The notes below the pieces were generated by a model, which was not told where the DNA came from, did not search any database, and saw nothing but the letters and a program-made list of their open reading frames with translations. Below, in pieces: positions 1 to 9,914 of a stretch of DNA of 64,000 nt (within the stretch, counting starts at the first letter, position 1; each line of letters begins with the position of its first letter). Source of the stretch: Stratiolaelaps scimitus (lineage: Eukaryota; Arthropoda; Arachnida; Mesostigmata; Laelapidae); contig JABWDB010000005.1 in the NCBI GenBank assembly GCA_019614645.1, positions 1,210,001 through 1,274,000 on the forward strand, written 5' to 3'. The position numbers were made by a program, and so were the translations under genes.

Positions 1-1337
1 TCAGCGCCACGACCTGACGGCAATGTTCAGTGGGCAACGGTGACGGCAGAACCGCGCCGAATATCCGCTACTACGCCCCGTAGCGGAGTTCACCAATTGC
101 CAAACGTACGGTAAACGCCAATCAGAGATCTAGGCAAGGCGCTCCCGCTCGGTCGTTCACCCGAACCTACAACAACGGCCCGGTCAGCTGCTTCGGCGAA
201 CGCTGCCTCCGACCCGCTCCGCTAGCGGACCTGTCGCTGTCAACAAATTCGTCGAGAATCCCCCGTCCAAATTTTCCGTCCCGTTTTTGTTCGTTGGGTC
301 CCAGCAACGATCTATAGAAACTGAGATGATGAAGATGCTAGAACCGCTGCTGCTTCACACCTCTGCTCGGTGTTAATTAGATGGGCGTGGATGGGTGGGC
401 TCGCGGTTACAAGGCGCGGTTCACCGATCGAATCAAGCAAAAGCACACCTTCGGCGATTTCGCCTGTCCGATGGTTCCCTGTCGAACAAAAACTCCTGCT
501 CATGGATGACGCACAAATTTACGATGGATGAGATCACGCTCACACCAGTCAATCGGGCCAATCTCAGCAATGGAAAGCAAATAAAGGAATCCTTCTCTAT
601 TGAATGTTTACTCTCTCTCTCTCTCCGTCTCTCCGTAGAGGACTTATCGCACAGCGCTCAGCATTACGACGTATGCCGACCACTTATCATTGACACTTGC
701 TCGCACAGATAACCACAAGCACTCCTCGCGCGATGTTCGTCATCTATATCCAGACACACACGTGCATACATGCTGACACAAATCAGTTGGTCGGATAAGC
801 CATCAGGCGCCGCCGGCGACGTCGCTTTCAACGGGACACCGACACTGGCTGCATGGTTCGCACATGCTCATGCGACACCGCCGTAAGCGAAGCATCCTCT
901 GGGGCGGTCCGGGCGGGAGGACACATCACCGAGCATCGGAACAAACACCACCACACTACGGCACGGCCACGGATTTATCTTCTCTCTGCTATTTATCCAA
1001 GTCAAGGCCTCGAAGTTGCCTCCGTTCTGTTGGACAGCGGCGGCGAATAAGTCACACTCGACTTATTCATAAGGGGTCGGCCCTGTGTCCGTCGGTGCGG
1101 CAGTCGGCTAACAGCAGAGCTTGCTTCTTACCAATGATGACGAGGATGGTGACGGCGGTCGCGGCGTCGGCGCCGGCGACAATCAGCCGGTCAGATATCT
1201 AGTCATCTGTCATTCGCTCTTCATAGACTGATCGATAGCTAGACACGATGCTATAGATGAGAATGTGTGCGTGTGTCGACGCAGGTCCGTCTCGGCGTCG
1301 GGCAAGGAAGCTAGCACACCCGATCTGGCGACGGTAA

Positions 1338-1412
1338 TGTGGCAGCAACTGCCTGCCTACACAACACTGTCGCTGCTGCTGCTGCTGCTTCTAGCTAACA
1401 CTGTTCCGCGGG
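1338..1412 (+). other. Possible signal-peptide-coding segment
   Basis: An ATG at 1338 opens MWQQLPAYTT followed by a run of about eight leucines and then ANTVPR, which looks like a secretory leader with a small residue before the cleavage site. A GTACAG donor-like site follows the CGG codon at about 1412, in phase 0. It could be the first coding exon of the Toll-like receptor, but the first exon found for that gene (5593) needs two bases from its upstream partner, so a direct splice is out of frame. The leucine run is also what a (CTG)n microsatellite gives by chance. Weak candidate only. Confidence 0.2.
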
Positions 1413-1968
1413 TACAGCCACTCCACAGCCACCGGAGTCACTATTTGACTGCGCTCTCGATGGTGACGGAAGGCGGTGCTGGCAACAGCCGACGGACCCA
1501 GGGGACCGCCTAGTCCGCTTGCACTAGGTAAGCAGCCAGCAGTGCCAGCGGTAGTCTTGCTGTTGCTGCAGCGGGTCGGCATTCAGCGTTGGCGCTCAGC
1601 GGCTCGTTGGTGTGCACTCGGGGCCTGCCCGCTGCCCGAGCTGAGACTTCTACTACAACTGCCCGCTGCTAGCCCCACCGTCGCCGCCGCCGCCCGCTTT
1701 CTTCGGTGCCTTTTTGCTGTGCATCTACCACCGACACCGACTGCAGCAGTATATGCCTGTCCACCCGTCGGACTATTATCCGATCGTCGATCTGTCTCAG
1801 ACGCTGCTGCTGCCGCCGCCGCCGCCGCTGATTCACCTCTTTCTCTCACTCCACTGAACGGCTACTGTGCACAAGGCTGTTTGGCGGTCTGCCCGCTGCT
1901 GACTCCAGCTAACCACTCGTGTGTATCCGCGACCGTCGTATGGGTCGGTGAACAACATGAACGACAGA

Positions 1969-2002
1969 TATATATATATATATATATATGTGTATATGTA
2001 TG

Positions 2003-2041
<39 letters not shown>
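1969..2041. repeat. Compound (TA)n-(GA)n microsatellite
   Basis: An imperfect TA run with TG interruptions is followed directly by about eleven GA units. The Tyr-Ile repeat frames translated across it are artefacts. Confidence 0.9.
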
Positions 2042-2673
2042 TCAGGCTAAACACCAAAGAGAGACTGTCCTCGGAGGGCGAGGGAGGCTCAGGTAGAGGC
2101 CACTATATATGCTGCTTCTGTACGGGCCGCAGCTGCAGTTTAACGGGACGCGAAGAAATTGATAGAGACAGTGAGAGAGCGAGCGCGCAGACAGCCGAGT
2201 AGGTACGGGGTCGCTACAGAGCTGGGTATAGCAGATTTATATGAATATCTTCGGCAGCTACTTTGTCTTGGATGGATACGAAGATGAAAACGGGACGTGT
2301 CCAGGGCCGGGAAGAGGGCAGAAAACGTTGGAGAGGATGGCCGAAGCAGACTGGCCGATTGTGTTTATATTGTGGTGGGTGTTTCTTTTTTTTTTCCCAG
2401 GAGCTAAACGGTGAACACACCGCCATACTCAGCCGCTGCTGCTGCTGGATAGAGGAGGGCAGAGAGCAGACGATACGATGACCATCGAGCGGAAGGAGTG
2501 GTTGATGGAATTCGCCATCGACCATCAAGTGAGATGGACATCTCTCTCTCTGCGCCAGCGACTCGCGAGTAGTGACCGGGCCAATGGTGGGGATACATAT
2601 ATATTCATTCTACCATTTTTATTAAGATTATGAGAAATTATTTAAATTATATATATATATGGTAAATGTTTAT

Positions 2674-2727
2674 TGGTTTATTAAAGGAGCTGCAATTTTA
2701 CAATGCTTAAGCTCTCTTATATGTCAC
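2674..2727 (-). repeat. 3' fragment of tRNA-derived SINE (family A)
   Basis: Read on the + strand, the block TTTATTAAAGGAGCTGCA, followed by ATGCTTAAGCTCTCTTATAT and GTCA, matches the tail of the longer element at 45177-45305 with only a few differences. The tRNA-like head is absent here and a (TA)n run takes its place. This looks like a 5'-truncated insertion in the same orientation as the other copy. Confidence 0.5.
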
Positions 2728-2810
2728 ATATATATATATATATATATATGTAACTTTACAGTATATTGTATATAGATAATATGCTTATATAATGGGCTAA
2801 TAAGTAATAC

Positions 2811-2890
<80 letters not shown>
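2728..2890. repeat. (TA)n microsatellite cluster
   Basis: Two long TA runs (2728-2749 and about 2813-2890, the second nearly 80 bases) are separated by AT-rich unique sequence. The Tyr-Ile frame on the minus strand is an artefact. Confidence 0.9.
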
Positions 2891-2895
<5 letters not shown>

Positions 2896-2962
2896 GAATT
2901 TTCAATGGCTGACCTTGTTAGATAGGAAGAATACCAAATGAGAGCTCCTCGGCGAGATCTTT

Positions 2963-3010
2963 TCAAAAGGACCCCTGCAAAACGGGGTCGTTTTGCAGGG
3001 GTGGTTTTGA
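2963..3010. other. Perfect 13-bp hairpin with extended stem
   Basis: ACCCCTGCAAAAC (2971-2983) and GTTTTGCAGGGGT (2990-3002) are exact reverse complements around the 6-base loop GGGGTC. Beyond a 2+2 mismatch the stem gains six more pairs, TCAAAA (2963-2968) with TTTTGA (3005-3010). Its function is unknown; it could be a structured RNA element or part of a small foldback transposon. Confidence 0.6.
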
Positions 3011-5127
3011 GAAGAAAAAAAATATACCCCCTTCCGTGTGATACTGAATGTTCCATACCCTGCCAGCCATCGCATTACGTTGATTCAGACAGATCTAAAC
3101 TATCGAGCTATCGAGATTGTACGAGCTCGGATCTGTTGTATAACTGAAATAGTCAGTAACACCTACGCAACGTTTTCATTGTAACAATTAACCCCAACAG
3201 TTCCCCAAACAGAAGAGAGCTCCCAATTAGTGAGCATTTGATTTTGACACCAATCTTGTATGTGTGCAAAAATATATACTCTCTCTCACACCGTTCCGCC
3301 GCACAATCTCGAGTCTCGGCTCGGTCCACACAAATTCATAGCACACAATATGAATTAGACGAAAGCAACAAGTCATTCTGGCTGAGCGCATCGTCGGCCG
3401 AACCCATCGCCGCGGGCCGTTCGGAGCCGTGTGCTCTCATGCTCGTATCGGGCCGTTCGGCGCTCATCCTGAATCCCGCCGGAGTCGGCTGCAGGATTTG
3501 ATGGCGATTCTTATCCTTTCCACCGCCGCTGCACAATGGCAGGCTGCAGCCATCGATACTTCGATGTACAGTGAGCACTGACACCGCGGAGGCGTTCAAT
3601 GACTCACAGACCAGACACTAAACATAGCTGTTGTTATTGTTGTTGCTACTGCTGCTGCTGCTGTCGTCGTTGTTGTTGTTGTTGCTGTTCTTGTTGTTTG
3701 TTTTGGGGCCGGACGACTCCTAAGCGGCGATCACGTCCACAGCAGCGGGAGTTCAGCGGTTAGCAACTGGTCGGATGCGTACACACAACATCGAAGTCTA
3801 TGCATCTGTTCTATTGCTACAGAGCCGCCACAGCTGACTGTGCCCCTTGTCGTCATCGCAGTGGTGGAAGAGCAGACCTGTGCGCCACCAGAGCTAGCTT
3901 GGCTCAGTCTCAGACGGTGTCAGAGGTGCGCTGACAGACGAATACCGAGGATTCCTGCTCTGTTTATCATCAAAAAAAAAACACTCGCAGCTGTAAACAT
4001 GGTCACACTGCACCTGTTCATCTCCACACTCCGCATGTGATACCAGCAGTGAGAAGCGGTCGTTTGGCTGCCAGTAGGACAACAACGTTGTGGTGAGACG
4101 ACTCGAACCATTGTTGTTAAGCGCGCGCAACTCCTGAGCGCTCCCGCCTCCCCCCCCCTCTACGGCGCACCGAACTGCGAACAAGCAACAGGTCCCGTTC
4201 CAACTGTCGCTCCAGCGACTCCTTCTCCAATGGCGCCTTCTGGTCCGGACTCACCGTTGAAGTCTGCCGCGCAGCGGTCCGCTCCCATCACCGTCTACAC
4301 TGTCGTCTTCCTCGTTACGGCGCTCTGCGGGAGGTGAACACCGTAGATGAAATAGGCGATAGCCGTGTAGAAGACTAATCTGTTCTAACTGCTATGACTA
4401 CCTAGCATTGCTCGACACCTGATCAGCTTAGGTAGTAGGATGTGTGTGTGTGTGTGTGTGAATAGGAGGCGGATGTCCGAACGAGCGGCGCCTTGCCACC
4501 ACAGCGTAGAAAATGCCGCTACAAGGAAATTTGTTAGACCTGTTTCTTTGCTGACAAGTGGCTATGCCGGCTAATATTTGGCTGGGCGTTGATACTTCCT
4601 TGTCCCACGGGTGATCATCGATCACTGGTGCATTGAGCAATGATATGAACGGAAGGGACGCTTTTTCGTACCTACTGTAGATTCCAGTTGCGTCACGGAC
4701 TACGGGGCAGCTCCCGTGCATCGCTTGCATTAGCGCGTCGTCACTTAGAACCCAGGCGGTTTTTTGGCTGAGACAGATTACTTCTGTGAAAGTGAAATGC
4801 TTGACCCCTACCTGATTTGTTGGATTTTTCTCATTTTACTTCACCGTCCCTCTCTCTCTCTCTCTCACTCTCTAACTTTATCTAAGTATATCTGGCAACG
4901 ACAGAACTGTAGCCTTGATGATTGTAGCAGGAGCTCAGGTACAGCGCATGTAATTGTTAAGGCGTATGCAGTAGCTAGAGTAGTTAAGCAGATTCGGTAC
5001 ACATCTTGGATTTGATGGTAACGAATCATATTTCCAGCACTCAACAAATAACTTCTACGGCAAGTACCGAAAAGCACAGGGCTGCTCAATGACATATATC
5101 ACAATCTCTTTAGTTTCATTCAACTAT

Positions 5128-5168
<41 letters not shown>
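5128..5168. repeat. (CA)n-(TA)n microsatellite
   Basis: About seven CA units run into about thirteen TA units, followed by a second short TA run after an interruption. Confidence 0.9.
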
Positions 5169-5172
<4 letters not shown>

Positions 5173-5592
5173 ATCAATATATATATATAAAGAAAAACCG
5201 CGACATCATGCCATATCGATTGATCAAGATTGTGCCTCTTCAAATCAGACAATAATTGAAGAAGTCGCTGTGACGGACACTTGGAGTCTCAGTCCACGTT
5301 GTTCTGCTCTCTAAATATTGTAGCGCTAACGAAAGCGAGAAGTGCAGAGCTGCTTCGTTGTTTCAATAACAGCCTTGTTCAACGAATTTCTCCGCTGGGT
5401 CATACGGCGTTCGTCACACAAATGTATTATTATACGTCTTAATTATTTCTCTAATATATATGTTCACTGCTAATTTAACGTCCCACTTTCTATTGCTACC
5501 TGCTCGAAGTAGACATATCGTTGCACAGCAACTTCATGCGTGAAAAATCCGGTTCGATCTCTATATGATACCTTTGTCTGTGTCATTCTCAG

Positions 5593-8500
5593 GACCTCCG
5601 AGGCGCTGCTTTGCACGAAATTTGCTCAGGAGATCATTGCGAAAAATGATTCTTTGCTTATTCGCGCGGACAAGCCACCAACAAACTATCTCGAACTCGA
5701 ACTTCGGGACTGCTACCTCGAGTCGTCCCTCGACGAGCTAAACCTCAACGCGTCAATGGCGGTAGACTACGTGAATCTGAAGATGATCAATGTGACATTA
5801 GCCGCCAAGCTCAACTGGAAACGGGTCATCCCGTTTACGGTTAATGGAACGTAAGTCTCTTCGAGATTACGCCCACCTTCACTCGTGATTAGCAGTTGAT
5901 CGAATTGAATTTGCTATCATAATTTGTGTTGCCAATTTATTAAACGACCGAATTTGGAAATATGAATATCCTTCGTAAGCGCACGCCGATAATATCGCCA
6001 CAAAGCATTGAGGTATAGAGTTGCTACGTTTTTATTTTGCGTAGAGCGTTATCACGTAACAAATGAATGATTTGATATACGCATACGCAGCGTATTGTGT
6101 ACCATTCAAGTTACACTGAGCAATGTAAGTTCCGGATATGGCTCTGGCAATGATAATATTGATCATCATATAGTATACCTGCTCTTTCTCTCTATGCTCA
6201 TACCATAGGTTGCGGCTGCATAGGTGCCGATTCGAGGATGAGGACATTCTCACATCGTTGGACATCACCACTATTAATGAGCTCGCCGTGATCGAAAGCG
6301 GGCTTCGTCGCTTTCCGCACTTTTTTGTCGGCCGAAATTGCGCTCTAAGGAAGGTCAACCTGAGTCGTAATGCCATCGAGGATGTCCCTGAGAAGGCCTT
6401 CAACTCGCTATTTCTGAACTGCAACGTCCTCTCGGACTTCGACGTGGCCCACAACTCTCTCAGTGAGTTGAGTCGACAGTAGATGCGAGTGTTTGATTAG
6501 GAATCTAAAGCTTGATATAGATTGAGAGATTCATTGGGATTCTATGAAAAATTGCATATCGGTTAGTGTTCCACGCATCATGATTATAACTAACTTCTAG
6601 CTCGAGAACGTGGCAAAATTAACTCGCTTCGTAGCTCAGCTTCGATGCTCGACAGTGGCCTACGCCCCCTCTGGTCGATTCGTCCCTGCAATGTTAAGTA
6701 GTCTCGTAGAGTGCGAGTGATTCTTCTTCATCTCGCTTGAATTCAACGCGCAGAGGCGGTCTATCATGCTCACAGTGGACATTGCTAAACCCTGCGTCCG
6801 CGTTCCCTGCTGTTTTCAACTGTCGGTACTTTCACAGAACGCTTCCCACGGGTCGACCCGAGTCAGAAGTTCGGTAAATGTCGATTATATCTCGAGTCCA
6901 ATCCGCTGTCGTGCACAGAGAATGACCACCTCGTCATGGAGCAACGTACCCGCGAGATGCTTATACACACGCCGCACTGCGACGTCAACGGAAGCCTTGT
7001 CCAGTTCTGGTTTCACAATGTTAAGGTATCACAGCGCGCACACAATTCCACGAGTGGCCTAGTAAATTTGTCGATTATATAAATCCATCTAAATATATAT
7101 GTATATATATATGTATATACAGCATATGTGTACCCACTGTTTGCACTACCCGAAGGCTTTCGCATCCGAGGGCGTCCTTACAAATCGAATTTCGCCCAAC
7201 GATCGTCAGTGGCCCCGATCACATCCACGAAGATCCGTAGGGAATATAAACGATGGCACTCATTCAATGAGAGGAGCACAGTAAACGTAATCGTTTGTCA
7301 ACTAAATGCTGCTCCATAACTAGCTGGCGAATGAAAAATATACGCCTTGTCGCAATTGATGTCCGCTGACGAACATACTAACAGTATATATCTATTTGTT
7401 CCAATCGAATATATCTGTGTTCGGCTGTTTGCAGCTGTGTAGCGTGTGCAACTGTTCGATTCATTTCGATGTGGATGTCGATTGTTCGAGGCGAAATCTT
7501 CGAGAGCTTCCGAGCGAGCTGCCCCGCGAAACGACCCATCTCAACGTTAGCGGTTCGTGCTCGCAAAACCTAATAGTGAAATTCGCCTGCATGCTTTATT
7601 TTCAGCGTCTGTTACAGGTGTGCACCTTATATGAGAATTTGGGCAGATCGGCAACATTTGGCTCTGTCCCAGAATTTTTGGGCAGATCACCATATTTTTG
7701 CTAGCAAAATCGATCAAGCAAGCACTGAGGATCTACCGTGATTATATACATTTGCAAACTCTGGTGTTTCGCTTTTTGGCCATTTTCGTTGCGAAAACGG
7801 TGAAGTCCAGGTCTAAGGCACTTTGCATGGGAATCACATCGATCTTTAGGCACAATGTTAGGATGCGAACCTCACCGAGATACTCTGGCAGATTGTACAG
7901 TCCACTGAAAGGATTTCAAAAATATATGTAGCAGGACACATTTGTGCACTGGATTCATCGTACGACTTCTCCCACTGAGCGAAGTTCGCGGAAGATGATT
8001 ATTTTTCATATGCACAGGCTTAATTTCATAAAGGTTGCTTTCAACATTTGCTACTTGAATTAAAAACGTAGCTTTTCACTCACTTATGCTTAAATATCTA
8101 TCGATGCTATAAGTCGAGTAAATACTAAGGTTGTTATTGGTGATATTTCCCGCAAGCAAAGCCTGACGCGCTCACTTCCCCACTCAAAGGACTTAAGTCC
8201 ATTTCAACACGTGTTACCTTCTCTCTCTCTCTCTCTCTAATACTGAGATATATTTCGCAGCCTTGGCGTTCTAGTAACGGTGGACTTGATTGCCTTTGTA
8301 CAAAAGTACTCCACATGCAGAGAAGACTTTTGTCTTAATATCATTTGTCACACATTTACCATATGTGTGATATAGATAAAGATAAGGCCTTGTACGGACT
8401 CGACATTCTCGTGTATCTAGCGCTATCTCGTGTATTCAGTTCATTGTTATAAGCTCAAAGTTATACACAGTATGCAGTAAGTATACCAAGCAAATTTGAC

Positions 8501-9075
8501 ACATATAATAGTGTACAGTTTTTTAGTTACATTTTTAAAGCAGCCTCGCGATTGTTAGCCTCTCGATAGACTCCGGTGAGGCCGAACGAAAACAGAGGGC
8601 ATTATTGGAAACAATGCTGCCCTGCGCTGCTTCGGGACGGAACAGCTCCGTTAAGGGGAAGTTCTCCGACGACAAACTTTGTCGGTGAATTTTTCAAGAG
8701 CTCTTTTGTTCAGAAGCAACAAATTGTCTAGTCGCCGAATCGTTTTTTGGCGAGAAACATAACCCGAAATGGGAGCTATCCACAGGCAATGCAATCACCT
8801 CTCTACGGACGCCGGATGGTGCAGAAAGCTACAAAAAGCTGAAGTACCTTGACGCTTCGTGGAACTTCATCGATCGCGTCGATGACTATAGCCCGCACAT
8901 TTGCAGTCTCGTCCTCCTCGACCTCTCCCACAACAGGTACTTAGGTTTATGTTTTGCGTTGGTTACTCGTCGAAAAATATGTCCATGTGATGATGATTTT
9001 CTATTGCGCTACAAAAATCGATGTGAATTTCAGTTGTGCTTCGGTTGTTCTACGTGGGCGAGGCTTCCTATTTGC

Positions 9076-9108
<33 letters not shown>

Positions 9109-9914
9109 CATGGCTGTCATTTTCATTGAGAATTGCGTTAATAAAGTATGAAAGGTAGAAATATATCGCATTACTCCTGTATGTCACGTGTTCGTGAATT
9201 TACAATGCACCTGTGTGCTGTTTTTCTCTTGCTTTTAGGTTGCAGAATCTTCCAGAGCCCCTCGTCCAGGAGTTGATCGACATCCTGAATTGTCGTCCTT
9301 TGCTGACCATTGGCAAAATCATGTTGTCTCATAATCCCTGGGCATGCGACTGCGACCTTTTGCACTTTAAGCGATTCACCGGCGTCAAAGCGCAGGCACG
9401 TAGAAAGGGCGATTCAACGAGATTTGTTGAAAACGCGCACGCCTATTGTGTAGAAGAGGTGTAACGATATTTGCAGAAGCACAATTATTATTATTCTGGT
9501 TCATATTACTATTATTATTATTGTTATTATTGAGCAAATGTGGTCTCGTCACTTGTTGAATCATATGCTATCTTTTTTTTACAGAGAACCTAGTCTACTA
9601 GTTACATGATCGGTCTGATTTTCTCAAATGTTCGTGCTTTGTGTCAGCAGGATATCGACGACTTCTCTATGGTGCAGTGCCAGGCAAAGGGTGACCCAGT
9701 CTGGGCCGTCCGCGAGGATCAACTTTGCCCTCCGCCCCTGTACGTACTCAATCCGTGGGATGTAGCCATTTGTGTGATGCTCGTGTTGATAACGGGCATC
9801 ATTTCGAAGACTCTTGCGGACTACTACCGTCAAAAACAAACTGGAGAGCTGCCTCAGTTCTTCAAACTCCCGTTCCTCCGATCCACAAGACCTGGATTTC
9901 AGCGTACAGAGTGA
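5593..9914 (+). CDS. Toll-family LRR receptor lacking a TIR domain (5' end not found)
   Basis: Exons: 5593-5850, 6209-6462, 6838-7025, 7435-7552, 8786-8936, 9239-9395, 9651-9914; about 462 residues. Junction phases agree throughout. Toll receptors are single-pass surface proteins that bind Spaetzle-type ligands. In order the model shows: LRRs (LRKVNLSRNAIEDVP, FDVAHNSLKRFP), a first C-terminal cap (SNPLSC ... HCDVNGSL) with fewer cysteines than usual, an N-terminal cap (CSVCNCS ... VDCSRRNLRELP), further LRRs (HLNVSGNAITSL, LKYLDASWNFID, LLDLSHNRLQNLP), a second cap (LSHNPWACDCDLL ... MVQCQ ... LCPPP) and a membrane helix (VAICVMLVLITGIIS). The cap order LRRCT-LRRNT-LRR-LRRCT-TM is the Toll signature. 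The tail is only about 35 residues and ends at a TGA; no TIR motif follows. The sixth intron appears to be GC-AG (CAG|GCACGT at 9395). Upstream exons, including a signal peptide, are missing. It could be a decoy receptor, a non-signalling adhesion protein, or a gene decaying from its 3' end. Confidence 0.83.
9074..9109. repeat. (GTT)n microsatellite
   Basis: About ten GTT units lie in the intron between the fifth and sixth exons of the Toll-like gene. The poly-Val frame across it is an artefact. Confidence 0.9.

Larger units (their letters stand above)
1..5592. other. Gene-poor, low-complexity 5' region
   Basis: I recognise no coding exon here. The stretch holds trinucleotide runs (CTG near 1370-1390, GCC/CTG near 1680-1830, TTG/CTG near 3630-3690), a (TA)n-(GA)n block near 1969-2041, long (TA)n near 2728-2890, (TG)n near 4440-4460 and (CA)n-(TA)n near 5128-5168. 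Open frames over these runs, such as the poly-Ala and Tyr-Ile ones, are repeat artefacts. The upstream exons and promoter of the Toll-like gene starting near 5.6 kb probably lie here, but I could not place them. A possible secretory leader at 1338 and a hairpin at 2963-3010 are listed separately. Confidence 0.5.

Noticed and set aside
1921..2202. Open frames rich in Tyr-Ile across (TA)n runs here and elsewhere (2724-3056, 38854-39147, 59053-59481)
   Set aside because: They translate microsatellites and have no other protein features.
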